The notes: a model not told the origin generated them from the sequence alone. Counted from the stretch's first letter, positions 12,390 through 23,701 are shown. The stretch: DNA of 64,000 nucleotides from Filosporella fistucella (GCA_030077755.1 JAQJZZ010000005.1:1984001-2048000); one strand, 5' to 3'. Made by a program: numbers and translations.

Positions 12390-15164
12390 CTACCAAATGT
12401 TCGATTCTGGTGGAGCACCCCAATCCTCACCATACAAGCTCTTATTGCCCTTCTCAGAAGAATCAATATACTTGTCATCAGGCTTGGAAAATTTACTCAT
12501 AGCACTGAAAGAGCCAGGTCCGTTTTGATGGTAAGCGAGGTAGGTGCCAAACGCAGCTGTCAAGATTGGCTTCGTGGCCTCTCCGAGACTCATGTTGTTC
12601 ATCTCCTCGATAGTCAACTTCTTTGGAATTATAGGCTCGGTGATTTTTGTTGGTGCAGCAATTGGACCTAACGGATTGCGATCGCGAGCTTCCTCATGCG
12701 CCTTGAGCTCTTGCAGATATGCGACAGCATTCATGGTGGCATATCGGCGTTGGCCTTGGTAAAGGACATCATCAAGATGCTTAATCGCCGCATTTGACTT
12801 CTCCTCGGCCGTCATCGGTGGAACGCCCATTGCTTTTCTGTTGTCATCGGACATTGGATTCCATTCGCCAGTCATATCAAGTGGAAATCCATTAGGATAA
12901 TACTTGACAAGATCCTCCATTGCCATAGTGTCAACAATACGAGTAGAAGAATATCGGTTGTTAAGACCAGGATGTCCAGGAGGGTGCCATGGCGAGTACT
13001 CATTGATGCTGGAAGACGTGGTAGTGGCTTGCAATTGAGCAGAGGCTTGCTGCTGTAGTGGACGAGCAACTGGTGGAACTCGAGCACTTTGAGTTGTGTT
13101 GTATGCTGCCTGTCTATTTCCTGGAGGGCCTGCAGTAAGCGGTTGAGGGTATCCTGGAGGCCGAGATGGTGCTGAGCTCCGAGTACCTGAACCATATAAA
13201 CCATATGCTCCATAGAGAGGATTGGTATGGGTGTTGGTCGATTGCTGTTGACTTCCAGTAGGAAATTGTCCAGCAGGGAATTGAAAACCTGCATCAAACG
13301 ATCCGTGGTATTCAGCACGTGTATCTGCCTTTGGTGGTGCACCGCGACGCAGGAACTCTTCGTAACTGACATATCCACTCTCATTGGTTGGCTTGACATT
13401 ATCGGTGGCAGACTTGGCGACAGAAAATTCTGACAATCTGCTTTGCGCCAACTCTTGCATTGGATTCGCAAACTTGGCCAAGCGTTGCAAAGTCTGCATC
13501 TTTTCAAGACCCTGAAAGCTTCGAGTACTATTGGTTCGACGATGCGCATCCTCCTCCAAGGCCTCTTTGACAGTGAAGCTTGTATTGGTTGCTTTAGGTC
13601 TTGCATTGCCGCCTTGAATCTGCGGGTACCTTGTCTCAAATTGTTGTAGCAATATCTCTTTCTCTTGATCCGTCAAGTCAAGGTTCTTCAGCGCGGTAGG
13701 AAGAACTGCAGGCTGTGTAACTCGAGAGGATGGACCAGCTGCGGAAGAGGAAGTGGATGTGTATCGCGAAGGGCTCTTGCCGAGTTGCTGGGCATATTGC
13801 ATAGAGTTGGACATGTTGAGTGGTGGTGGTGGACCGCGACTTGGGAATAGGGCTTCAATGGGTTGATTTTGAAGAAGTGCCATCAAAGGACGTCGATTCG
13901 CGCCTTCGCGTTGAATCCGATTAGGGGCGGAAAATTGTGGAACTGCATTTGGATTGATCAACGAACCAACTGTGGTGTAGGCCAAAGCTTGAGGTTTGAT
14001 CGCGACGGGTTCTGGAGAGTGGTCTGGTGAAGCAGCGGATGGAAGATCGGGATCCCAATCCAGTGAATCAAATGCATCATTTTCCTTCCAGTGGCTTTGA
14101 CTCAAGTTCCGATTTCCACTCAACTTCTCCATGATTGCTCGTGTCTTTGCTTTCACCGACTCGCTTTCAGACACTACTGAAGATGCGTCGTCTTCGAGAT
14201 CTTGCGGACAATGCGACTCAATTGTTTTGGTCACAAGGGTCGAGTCACGAGAATGGTATGATTCGAAAGGGGAAGATTGTGGAAGATTCACGTGTACGAA
14301 TTGATTGCCAAATCCTTGAGGAGTATGATATGGATGCGCGATCTGATCGAGGATATCGTAGAATGAATCTCCTTTGTGTCGCTCCGAGACTTGATGTTGG
14401 TAGGTCGAGGAATATGGATGTAGCTGGCTCGCGGACATGTACTGGAAGGGTATTCGACCACCGCTGCTGGATGACTTCACCGATGCCGTCTGATGATTCT
14501 TTGATCGATCAAATTTGGTGAATGTTTTTTCCGCTGATGTATGAGACAACACTTTACTTGAGAATTGTTTGCCAGTATCGTCCGTTCTCACAAACTCAAT
14601 TTCGTCCGTTGCAAGTCTTCGTCGTTCTTCGACAGCGGTGTTTGTTGACGTTTGATGCTGCTTGGAAGTGGTGGTGACCGTCGGAGGTTGATGCGACGAA
14701 GCAGCTTTTGATGAGGCTGCTCCACCGCACGCAGCTGGTCTGCTGCTTGACCGTGCCCCGCTATCGATGCTCGACAGGTCAAGTGGCTTCCACTTGGAAG
14801 CTTTGGATGCCTTCCGCTGCTTCGTCGGGTGCGAAGTGGCTATACATGCGTCAGCAAATCGACAGGAGCGTAACGAAGAATGCGTCGAGGTTTCAAACTT
14901 ACATGGCTCTTCGAGATTGAGTTTGGTGCTCTTCTCCGAGCCCGTCTTGCTGCTGGTATTCTTCGTGCTGGCTACGTCGTTTCTGGGAAGAGAGGTCATG
15001 GTGGTCCAGTTAGTGTCGGGTTTCCCGACGTTCTTCCGGCCGAGGTTGTTGCGAGGTCGAGGTGAGAGCGATGGGAGGCCGAATAAATAGTCGGCTTGTG
15101 AGCTAGAGGAGGAAGGAGCATGTGGCTGGTAGGTAATAGTGAATAACGAGAGAGGGTGAGCCAT
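12390..15164 (-). CDS. Large, mostly disordered hypothetical protein
   Basis: A single long frame of 924 codons starting MAHPLSLFTITYQPHAP. A likely intron at 14840..14902 (63 bp, GTAAGT...TGTATAG, in-frame) would reduce it to 903 residues, turning the junction into EPSTSHPTKQRK. The first 600 residues are low complexity, rich in S, T, Q and P with basic patches (RKASKASKWK). The C-terminal third is more ordered: YVSYEEFLRRGAPPKADTRA, then MAMEDLVKYYPNGFPLDMTG, and near the end LTIEEMNNMSLGEATKPIL and SEKGNKSLYGEDWG. I know of no named domain with these motifs. No signal peptide or membrane segment. It is divergently oriented from the MFS gene but 2.1 kb away. Role unknown. Confidence 0.85.
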   Translation of the reverse strand: MAHPLSLFTITYQPHAPSSSSSQADYLFGLPSLSPRPRNNLGRKNVGKPDTNWTTMTSLPRNDVASTKNTSSKTGSEKSTKLNLEEPCKFETSTHSSLRSCRFADACIATSHPTKQRKASKASKWKPLDLSSIDSGARSSSRPAACGGAASSKAASSHQPPTVTTTSKQHQTSTNTAVEERRRLATDEIEFVRTDDTGKQFSSKVLSHTSAEKTFTKFDRSKNHQTASVKSSSSGGRIPFQYMSASQLHPYSSTYQHQVSERHKGDSFYDILDQIAHPYHTPQGFGNQFVHVNLPQSSPFESYHSRDSTLVTKTIESHCPQDLEDDASSVVSESESVKAKTRAIMEKLSGNRNLSQSHWKENDAFDSLDWDPDLPSAASPDHSPEPVAIKPQALAYTTVGSLINPNAVPQFSAPNRIQREGANRRPLMALLQNQPIEALFPSRGPPPPLNMSNSMQYAQQLGKSPSRYTSTSSSAAGPSSRVTQPAVLPTALKNLDLTDQEKEILLQQFETRYPQIQGGNARPKATNTSFTVKEALEEDAHRRTNSTRSFQGLEKMQTLQRLAKFANPMQELAQSRLSEFSVAKSATDNVKPTNESGYVSYEEFLRRGAPPKADTRAEYHGSFDAGFQFPAGQFPTGSQQQSTNTHTNPLYGAYGLYGSGTRSSAPSRPPGYPQPLTAGPPGNRQAAYNTTQSARVPPVARPLQQQASAQLQATTTSSSINEYSPWHPPGHPGLNNRYSSTRIVDTMAMEDLVKYYPNGFPLDMTGEWNPMSDDNRKAMGVPPMTAEEKSNAAIKHLDDVLYQGQRRYATMNAVAYLQELKAHEEARDRNPLGPIAAPTKITEPIIPKKLTIEEMNNMSLGEATKPILTAAFGTYLAYHQNGPGSFSAMSKFSKPDDKYIDSSEKGNKSLYGEDWGAPPESNIW

Positions 15165-17312
15165 GGCTGCTTGAGCTACATTGAAGTCGAGGTTTTGCTC
15201 AAGGTGAGTCGTAGAGGCTGGTGAAAGTGAAAACCTGAGCGGACATTGGGGACCAAAGGGCTGCGAGGAAGCTTTCGAAGAATGGCATGGTCTTCAAGAT
15301 GTATTATCACCAGGGGTAGAGTAGGGACATCTAGAGCTAAGGAATGGCTTTACTATCTCGGGGGACATTGGGGTCAATATCAGTTCCTAATGTAGCATTG
15401 AAGAATGAAGCTGTGCTTCTATATCTTGCAAACTGAGGACTTCGAAGCGTACACTCATCGCCTAGATGCCATTGAACAATAATGCTATCGCTCTACATTT
15501 TGTAGTCTAGAGACATTTATATGTAAGCCTATTACCCAAAATGCCCAAGAGAATTATACTATGTTTCTAGAATGCCTTAGAGCTAGACTTTGAAATAGAC
15601 TCGAATATCTACCTGAGTATACTTGGAAGCAGAGTAGAGCTACAGTCCATAGTATATAGGGAGAAAAAGCTCTAGAAAAGAGTATATGTATAAGCTAGAC
15701 TTTGAGACATATTAAAATGACTAAATTAGACAGGTATAGTACTTAGTTAAATATAGCTTAAGAGGCTTTTGAAGAATAGGAAATCCAAAAGATTTATAGA
15801 TATGATATACTTTAGGTAAATGCAAAATGTCTAATAACTTGATTTGAAGCGAAGCTATTAGAATTGTGCCCTGCTTAAACAAAGAATACCACTTGTACAA
15901 AATGTAGCAATAGAAGAGAACTTTGAGATAGGTACAAAAGAATCACGCTTGAATAGCTAGTATAAGCTTCAGAGAAGCCCCTCTTCTTGTTCGTGGAATT
16001 TCGTTATGCTATATCCATTTTCTACAAGGGGATAATACTCCTTGTCTTGCTCCCCCCACTTGATTTAGCATACATTAATGTGTAGCTGCTCTGCCGCGTC
16101 GTGAAGCAGCAATTTATACCTGTGCCCCATTCAGATCTCCGGGATATACTATAGTTGTAAAGTAGAAGCAGCATTATCCACTCCGTGCTGGTACAACTGA
16201 ACCAAAATCTAGAGATGCAGAAAATGGGGAGAAAACAAGGGCAGGCAGATGACCAAGTATAGTATACGACTTCTAGGGTCTCTTTTGTATAGAAGACCCT
16301 TGGAACAATTATATAGGAAACAAAGAATAAAGAGTCTAGTTCACCCTCTCTCCTGCATGCATTCAGCAAACCGATAGATGACTGCATCTGGGAAAGAAAA
16401 GAACAAAAGCACGTGATGTAACCATTTCAAATGCTGGACGGGCACAATCAACACCTACTTCCTGGCATGCTGCGCTTGCATCATTTTCGACAGGCTGTAA
16501 GCGGATCCCGCACATCGCAAGTTGAGACCACTCAACGCGCATGCTATATTGTCACGGTTACAAAAGAAAGATCGAGGCACAGCAGGAGAAGAGGTGTCAT
16601 CAACTCTTTCGGGGAAATTATGGAGGTTAGACTATGTGGCTGAGGCGTGTCTTATTGTTCATGCCAAAGCATTTATCAGCACGCTAAGGGATGATGGTGG
16701 ATTCGCCTCAATCCGAGGAGCCGTGTTTAGTTTCTTTGTAGCACAAACACAAACAATGAACTTATTACGAGGTGATAGTCACGAAGACTATGCTTCAGAG
16801 TTGTGTGAGGTGAGATGTCGAGCTCGCTATGCCCTGTGCATCGCTCTGCCTCGAAGGCAAGAGATTTTCAGGTGGAGATGCAAGTTTCGTTGTCATATAT
16901 TATTTTCTCGCAGGTTCGCTGAGGCGGCGTCGTGCGTGTACCATCCAGCGATATATACAAGCTGCTTCACGATGTTCCTTATCTGGATATTGCTATCTCA
17001 GTGTATGGGTTCAATTTATCTTCAGAGTGCTAGCAGTCGCAATGCACTTGTTTGTTTGAATACTAGCACAGCATGAGGATAGGCATGTCTGGTGACATAC
17101 CTACGGAGTAGTCTGCCAGTTGGTAGTGCCACAGGCTAATCCTCCCTCTATTATGACGGATTTCTTTCGGTCCCAGAATATTCTTTCTCACACCAATTGA
17201 ATTTCCTTCCGGCAAATTAATTACTCTCATCTTTAACCTCAATTATCACAGCCTATATTTCCATACCTCCAAGCTCAAAATATATTCGTGCTCCCGACGC
17301 CAAGAGTTCGCG
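15165..17312. other. Long intergenic region, partly AT-rich
   Basis: About 2.1 kb. The segment 15480-16030 is AT-rich and littered with stop codons in all frames, suggesting an old degraded repeat, though I could not identify one. Frames at 16022-16387 (-) and 16522-17076 (+) are open but have no domain and Arg/Cys/Ser-skewed composition, so I do not call them genes. Confidence 0.4.
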
Positions 17313-18987
17313 ATGAGTATCGCTAGTCACACCGATATCCCTATGGAAGTCAAAAACGATGCATCAAATGATGGTATGTCCTGTGTGCCGTCTGAAGGTG
17401 TGATGAGAGCATCAAGGCGACAAAGACTGTCTAATATATTCACGATTGTAAGCCCTTCCTCGCTAGACGTTCCGAGCCTCCATCGAAATGCAGGCTGGCG
17501 AGACAACTATGCTAATAATTGCAGATCTCATCTGGCATCGCACTCGTCTCAGATGGCTACTTCAATAACATTATGACGATGGCGAATGTCATTCTCATAA
17601 TGGAATATCCCAAGGAATATACATCAGAAGTCAAGACTCGAGTCTCGAATGCTCTACTCATTGGAGCAATATTTGGGCAGGTCACTGTGGGGCTCACGTG
17701 CGATTACTTGGGACGGAAATTTGCCATCATTACTGCTACTCTCATGATAGTATTCGGAGGAATCCTGGCAACAGCATCTTCTGGGGTGACCATTGAAGGG
17801 TTCTTCGGAAATGTTTCCAGTTGCATGCAAATCAGCTAACAATTAACAGCATGTTCTGAATGATGGCGATTGCTCGTGGGATCATTGGATTTGGAGTCGG
17901 AGGTATGTCTCGCGTATAGTTTTCAATTCAGTCGCTAACAGACCTAGGTGAATACCCTGCCTCTTCGACATCAGCCTCAGAAGCAGCAAATGAGCATGCT
18001 CAGAAACACCGAGGACCAATTTTCATCCTCGTGACCAATCTTCCGTTGTCACTCGGAACTCCACTTGCTGTGTCAATATTCCTCATCGTGTTCTCAGCAT
18101 GCCAGAAATCTCACTACAGCACCGTATGGCGAGTATGCTTCGGCTGTATCCTACCCCTCTCTGTCTTTTACTTCCGAGTCAGAATGCTGAACAGCGTTCT
18201 CTACCGCAAAGCAGCAATCAAGAAAAATGTCCCATACAAGCTTGTTCTGAAGTATTACTGGAAATCACTCATCGGAACCTGTGGTGCTTGGTTTCTCTAC
18301 GATTTCATCACATTTCTAAATGGTGTGTTCTCTGGAACCATCATCGCCTCGGTTATCTCGAAAAGCTCATCTGATGTCATCCTCCAAACAGGAGAATGGA
18401 ACCTCCTTCTAGGCACTCTTGCTCTCCCTGGATTTCTCATCGGTGCGGCACTCTGCAATAAATTCGGACGCAAGAATACGATGATGCTAGGATTTTCCGG
18501 ATATCTAGTATTCGGCCTCATCACCGGTCTCGCCTACGATAAAATCACCAAAATCCTCCCACTTTTTGTCATCTTCTACGGTTTGATGCAAAGTTCCGGC
18601 AACCTTGGACCGGGTGACATGCTTGGCCTGATCTCATCCGAAGCCTACGTAACAACTGTTCGTGGCACCTGTTACGGCATTTCAGCTGCAGTCGGCAAAG
18701 CAGGCGCATCTATTGGTACACAAGCCTTTACACCTATCCAGAGACATCTGGGGAATAGATGGACCTTCGTTATTGCGGCTATCGTTGGCGTGGTTGGCAT
18801 TGCCGTGACGTATTTTTTCGTGGAGAATTTGACGGGAGAGGATTTGGGGAAGAGAGATGCAAAGTTCAAAGGGTATCTTCTGGAGCAAGGATGGGAAGGA
18901 GAAATGGGATCGGGGGAACCTAGGGGTTCGGCAGATAGATTGGTTGCTAGTTGTGTGGAGGAAGTTTCATCGGGTAATGTAAGGTGA
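17313..18987 (+). pseudogene. Git1-like MFS transporter (phosphate / glycerophosphodiester type) with internal TGA
   Basis: Exons 17313..17447, 17525..17799, 17850..17902 and 17948..18987 follow the family throughout. Segments matching the Git1 group of the major facilitator superfamily include SDGYFNNIMTMANVILIMEY, VGLTCDYLGRKFAIITATLM, ARGIIGFGVGGEYPASSTSA and NLGPGDMLGLISSEAY. These permeases import glycerophosphoinositol or phosphate across the plasma membrane by proton symport. In exon 3 the family reads GMFWMM, but here the Trp codon is TGA (17857-17859), an in-frame stop early in the protein. Frame is intact on both sides, so the lesion is a single substitution, probably recent. Donor 17800 (GTTCTT) is weak; the alternative donor at 17814 shifts frame and loses the family sequence. 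It may be a recent pseudogene, a sequencing error or a strain polymorphism. Substrate assignment is by family only. Confidence 0.82.
17857..17859 (+). other. Premature stop TGA replacing a conserved Trp in the MFS gene
   Basis: In-frame TGA inside exon 3, between MF and MMAIARG. The expected codon is TGG. A change of the third base alone explains it; the context is not the favoured CpA/TpG site of RIP. Confidence 0.75.
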
Positions 18988-19876
18988 TGGTGGATTGTTT
19001 CCAGCACAATTAATTATGGGGCTGAGTACTATTTGACATCTCATCAACTTATTATCTGACAGCCTTCAAAATTATAATAATAAGCATCTTTAATTTTGAT
19101 TGGAATCATGAACCAACACGCTTATCGTGACATTCAATATGTGGGGACCTCACCTGTGCTTATCTGGCTATCGATTCGGCTGTCAACCAATACTCGAAAC
19201 CTTGGCGACTGCTCAGTGACATCCATCGTTTCAAGACTGCGCGGCAAAGTCATCGCGTAGTCCCACTCTCTCATTGACATGCTGTCACTGCTTCCATATA
19301 TCACAATTATTATTGGTGTAATCCGATGTTTCAAACGCCCAGAGACTCGGCGGTATCAACTCCCATTGCTCTGACCCCAATCTTCGCCACAATCGATCAA
19401 CCAGAATCACGCACTGCAAATCCTGTCCGCATTTCTTCGCCTCCCAATGCCTGCGATAGACATACCTTCGTACCTTTTGCTTGGCTGGAAGACTTAGCAC
19501 GAGTAGGAATGCAAAGTCTGAAGGTAATCCCAGCCTCATATTGGTGCACTGTTATCCTCCGCAGCCAAGGCGCAGGGCGTCTCTCGAGGTATTTCCTTGG
19601 CGACTGCGTGCGCTGTTGCAGAACATGTCTTGACTGTTTCTTATTTTGGTTGATGGGTAACTTTTGCCATATGGCATGGTTGTTGACGTCTTGGAATGAA
19701 GTTTATTTAGTCTGTCGTGTATCACCTCATGTTGAACGTGTGCTCAGGGCTTGATGCTCGAACGACACCATCTTCTTTCTTTATATATCTTGAATGCCCA
19801 GGCTGGCTCCAAGAGTTGTTCTCCATTTCTTCGGGCGTTAGTCAATTTTTGATCGACTGGATCGTGATTGTCAAAT
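18988..19876. other. Intergenic region upstream of the mucin-like gene
   Basis: About 0.9 kb. Open frames at 19326-19754 (+) and 19285-19539 (-) overlap and have no recognisable domain. The part near 19780-19870 is likely promoter or leader; a TATATAT motif lies near 19783. Confidence 0.4.
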
Positions 19877-21253
19877 ATGTCTTTGCTTACTTCAGGTCTT
19901 TTCGATGAGAGGGATGAGGAGTATCTGTGGAAGTTGGCTCAGAGGGATGATGTAGATGGGGATGGAGATGATGATAGCGACGATGAAGATGACGATCCCG
20001 ATGATAAGACGAAGACTAGTACGAGTACGACTTCAACAACTACTCAACCTCCTCCTCCACCACCGCCATCACAGACGATAGCTTCAACAACGCCACCTCC
20101 ACCTGTGTTGACCACCTCCAGCAGACCACCGCCTCCTCCTCCGCCTCCAGCTACAACTCCACTGCCAGTTACGACTCCACTAGCAGTTACAACCCCATTA
20201 GCAACAACTAAATCCTCGATACCGCTGTTGACTACGAGCCCAATTACATCTTCAGCAGCTCCACCCGTTGCGATTGTACCTAGCCCAGTCGCTTCCTCAA
20301 TTATCCTCTCATCATCAGTATGCAAATCCTCCCAATCTTCACAACTCAACTAACAACCCCAGGTCATTTCCATAACCCAAGAACCTCTTACCCTCCTCAC
20401 TTCCACCATAACTCGCACCCGAGGTTCCACGGAAGGAAATCGTAATCTCAACACTCTGACCTCAAGCACAACCTCCACAGGAATAGCAGCATCTGCAAAT
20501 GCCGCTGAAGGCGGTATTCAAGACACAGCCAACGATTCTACTGGTCCATTCATCGGAATCGGAATAGCAATTGGTGCAGGTATAGCCCTGATTAGCACAG
20601 TCTTGATATTCTGCTACCGTAAACGCGCTCGTGCAAAGTTCGAAAACAACTTCCGACCTCACAAGTCAAGGACAAATGCTACTGCTTCTATCTGGGGTGC
20701 AGCAACCGTGTCTTCGGATGGAGATCACCGGAATATGGTTCAGAGTCAGATTTTCGTTCCACCTATCACGTTACAAGGGGACCGAAACAACATATTCACG
20801 CCTCCCACGCAACCAGCTCCCGCTATACTGGGAAGAAATGAAGAAGGACGATTCGTGATGATGAATGGACCGAATGCTGGCCTCAAAGAAGGAAACGAGA
20901 AAGTCATGCCACCTTTACCATTGAACCAGCATCCAGTTTATCAGCCTCCTCCCAACGACAACGAAAACGAGAATCCATTCAACGATACCAATAGCTCCGT
21001 CAGCACAAGCATTTTGAGAGATAGCGACGGGAGAGTTGTTTCTAATCTGGCGGATCGAATGTATGGCGGTTTGAGTGAGCAAGAACGATTAGATATAGAA
21101 GCTGGAGGTAGATGGGAAGAGCCTGTGACTGTGGCGAGAAGAAATAGTGCAGCGCAGAGCGTGGATAGTTTACCGACTTGGAGAGATCCGTTGACGTGGG
21201 CTAGAGACCAGGCTGCTAGGAGGAATGAAGGGAGGATGAGGCTCGCTGGTTGA
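19877..21253 (+). CDS. Single-pass mucin-like membrane protein (possible cell-surface sensor)
   Basis: Two exons, 19877..20317 and 20363..21253, in frame, 443 residues. The N-terminus (MSLLTSGLFDERDEEYLWKL) is followed by a strongly acidic run (DDVDGDGDDDSDDEDDDPDD), then a Pro/Thr/Ser-rich stretch with poly-Pro blocks and TTPLAVTTPLATT repeats. One transmembrane helix (about residues 210-232, FIGIGIAIGAGIALISTVLI) is followed by a basic stop-transfer (YRKRARAK) and a roughly 205-residue cytoplasmic tail containing NPFNDTNSSVST. The layout resembles WSC/Mid2-type wall-stress sensors, but I see no WSC cysteine domain and no signal peptide; an upstream exon supplying one is possible and not found. 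The start is the first ATG in the frame. Function is inferred from layout only. Confidence 0.75.
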
Positions 21254-22297
21254 GCTGGGGAGATGTAGAATATGGGAGATTTAATTATTAGATTGTATTT
21301 AGAAGTGTATAAAAGCTGTGCTTATAGTGTTTATATTACTCTCCCTAAATATCTTATCGTCTCGTTTGGACTTGTGTGACAGGAAATGATACTACGGAGT
21401 TAGTTGCTCGGAAGAATTGAAAGGAAGATGAAAGCTGTCATATTTTGTGACAAAATAAAACCTTTCCGTTTTCTAGATTGTACAAATTATCATATTTCCC
21501 TCAAAAATCTATCTTCTCCCTCTATTTCTATCCCCTTTGCTCCTCTCACAGTTTTCCTGAATCATCCTTCATTTCTTGCCACCCCCAGACTCAAGCACCC
21601 TTCCCATCCATTATTCTCCACATTTCCTCGTATTCCCCATCCCTCCCTACTACCTCCTACTCCCTTAGCAGCCAACCAACCTCCACAAAATCACTCCTGC
21701 TCGCGTGCCCTCCTTCCCATCCAAGCGCTCTACCTCGCCTCCGACCCACCCCACAATTCCATCCTCATCCTCCTCCATACGCTCCACCCGTCTCACATCT
21801 CTCTAGCCGTCGATCTTCCCGCCAGCCAAGGCATCTGATAACGAATCCCTGTACCTTTGATCAGCCAAGAGTACAAGATACCAAGCAGCTAACGAGCCAA
21901 GCTGTTCGATGTCTGAGCTAAGAGACTGCTAATGTAGCCGCCGAATCGTCTCGAGATACCTTGATGATGAAGGTTTTCTGGGCAGGGGTGAAGGTGACAG
22001 GTTTGTGTGATTGGCGTTGGTACCGTAGTTGAAGGTTTGTGGATTGGCCTTGGAGACATGGAAGTTGGAGATAGATCGGGGTAGGATGTTGGAGATAGAT
22101 CGGAGTAGGAATCTGGGATGGATGATGAGATGGGTTTGAAATGTGTGGAGGAGAGCTTTGGGAAAGTGACTTGGCGATTTTGGAGGACGAAACGAAGATG
22201 ACTGGAGGAGAAAAGAGTACCTAGAGAGTCGAGCTTTGGAAAGCATATTCAACACAAACATTAGGCGCTTTAATCTTGCTTTCAGATAGATCGGTAA
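21254..22297. other. Intergenic, pyrimidine-rich segment with a short tandem repeat
   Basis: About 1 kb. 21480-21840 is C/T-rich, which keeps two plus frames open (21404-21838 and 21478-21921) by composition alone. A 24-bp unit is tandemly duplicated at 22064-22111. Confidence 0.5.
22064..22111. repeat. 24-bp direct repeat, two copies
   Basis: Unit GTTGGAGATAGATCGGGGTA followed by GGAT (22064-22087) is repeated at 22088-22111 with two mismatches. Part of the core (AGATAGATCGG) recurs near 22285. Confidence 0.8.
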
Positions 22298-22594
22298 GTG
22301 GAAAGCAAGTACGTGCTACCTACCTCTGAGCTGGAAATACTGCATACTCTAGCAAGTGCCTCCTCGCTATTCAAGTCGAATGATCAAATACTTTCCTTGT
22401 TACAATTTTTTCTTCCAGTCGATACATCACTTGCTAAAGTAGATGATACTCCATACGATGATTTTGTCACTGCATTGCAATATTCCCCGCCATTGCAGAG
22501 TGATTTAAATCCAATTCAAACTCAGTGTGAAATGTGTGATGAGCCCATAAGAGCTTTATTGATAAGTTCTAAAGACATTTCGATCTGCAATTGA
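22298..22594 (+). CDS. Possible short ORF, unrecognised
   Basis: A 98-codon frame opening with GTG, reading LEILHTLASASSLFKSNDQI and QTQCEMCDEPIRALLISSKD. It has no ATG near its start and no domain I know. It could be an exon of a gene whose other exons I cannot place, or chance. It lies just upstream of the TM2 gene on the same strand. Confidence 0.2.
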   Translation: MESKYVLPTSELEILHTLASASSLFKSNDQILSLLQFFLPVDTSLAKVDDTPYDDFVTALQYSPPLQSDLNPIQTQCEMCDEPIRALLISSKDISICN

Positions 22595-22754
22595 GTCATC
22601 TAGAGTTTTAAAATTGAGACTTGAAATTATTTTATCTTCCAATGACAAGACAATTTACCTCCTAACCTCGATGACCTTAATTTAACAGCCAATTATCGCA
22701 AAATCGAGCTTGAGAATACCGCACGCCTTTCTCTTCGTCATCCGAAAAGAGTGA

Positions 22755-23450
22755 ATGGTTGAAGTCTACAATCTGAATAATCACAATCGACAAGCCAACC
22801 CATTTGAAGCTCTGCAAGTGTCTACTTCTTCCAAATCCATCTTCGAAATTCAACAAACTCTTCAAGTACCGACGCTTTTGCAGCACTTTGCAGTTTTTCG
22901 ACTCAAGATGCCTGGCTCTATTCAACTTCCAGATATCCGCACGTTATCCAGGGCTTCATACAGAAAGCCTGCTGAAACTCGTAGAGCAATTATCAGATCG
23001 GCTCTCTATGTACTTTGTTGTCAAGTCACCATGCTCTTTCTCTTAATGCTACTTGTGATGATCAATAAAACATACTATCGTACGTCTCCGATAATCAGAA
23101 TCCAATTACACTACACTTATTAACATTTTCAAGCAAAATCTCGCCTCTCCAAACGCTGGGGTGGCTTTCCCACGAATCCAACAACAGACAAGTGCTACCG
23201 ACAGGAGCGCACCGCAATGCTGCTCAACTTATTCCTTGGTTGCCTGGCTGTGGATCAATGGTATGCTCATCACTGGGTACTAGCTACATTCAAGATGCTG
23301 GCTGGATTAGGATTGGGATCTCTCGTGATTGGGAATTCGGCACACATGGTAACCCCATTTGGAACTTGGTGGCTGGTTGATCAAGTTCTTTGGATGGTGG
23401 GAGGAGTGTATGGGACGCCTGGGTGTCCTGGAGGTTACCATGGATATTAG
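22755..23450 (+). CDS. TM2-domain membrane protein
   Basis: Two exons, 22755..23079 and 23134..23450, join in frame (213 residues). The first ATG is used; a second at 22908 (MPGSIQLPDIRTLSRASYRK) is also plausible and would drop 51 residues. One hydrophobic helix lies at about residues 81-103 (LYVLCCQVTMLFLLMLLVMI). After a linker (KRWGGFPTNPTTDKCYRQER) comes the TM2 domain: LLNLFLGCLAVDQWYAHHWV, then helix two, with TWWLVDQVLWMVGGVYGTPG, the signature of TM2 proteins in which a D-x-F/W-Y motif sits between two helices. Fungal TM2 proteins are membrane-embedded and of unclear function. The transcript ends with CPGGYHGY then TAG. Confidence 0.8.
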
Positions 23451-23701
23451 ATCCAGTGTCTTGTCTTTGGCTTCGAAGGGTTGTGGGATCTTTGAACAGT
23501 GTTGCGACGGAATGAGGGGTGGAGCGAGCAGAGGAGAATCGCAATGAAGTCATCGTTGCTTTGTAACGATCTTTGCAGTATGTAACAAATGGACTTGCAA
23601 AGCAACTTCCGCAACCAAGATCATCCTGCTTGCTATTGAGATAAATACGATTGACTAATGCGCAAGCACTAATTTGATCTATAGCAAAGCAGCAACAACC
23701 C

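Noticed and set aside
16522..17076. 184-codon plus-strand frame and neighbouring frames at 16022-16387 (-)
   Set aside because: No domain, odd residue composition, not flanked by plausible splice sites, and in a partly AT-rich region.
17857..17859. RIP as cause of the transporter nonsense codon
   Set aside because: The changed base is not in a CpA/TpG context and the surrounding gene is not enriched in transitions or TA.
17800..17860. Alternative splice of the MFS gene (donor 17814) that avoids the TGA
   Set aside because: It keeps a frame open but replaces the conserved MMAIARGIIGFGVGG segment with unrelated residues and breaks the join to GEYPA.
19285..19754. Overlapping frames on both strands upstream of the mucin-like gene
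   Set aside because: No family similarity and no splice link that would give the downstream protein a signal peptide.
21404..21921. Two overlapping plus-strand frames rich in Pro/Ser/Leu
   Set aside because: Open only because the DNA is pyrimidine-rich; the two frames are the same tract read in shifted registers.
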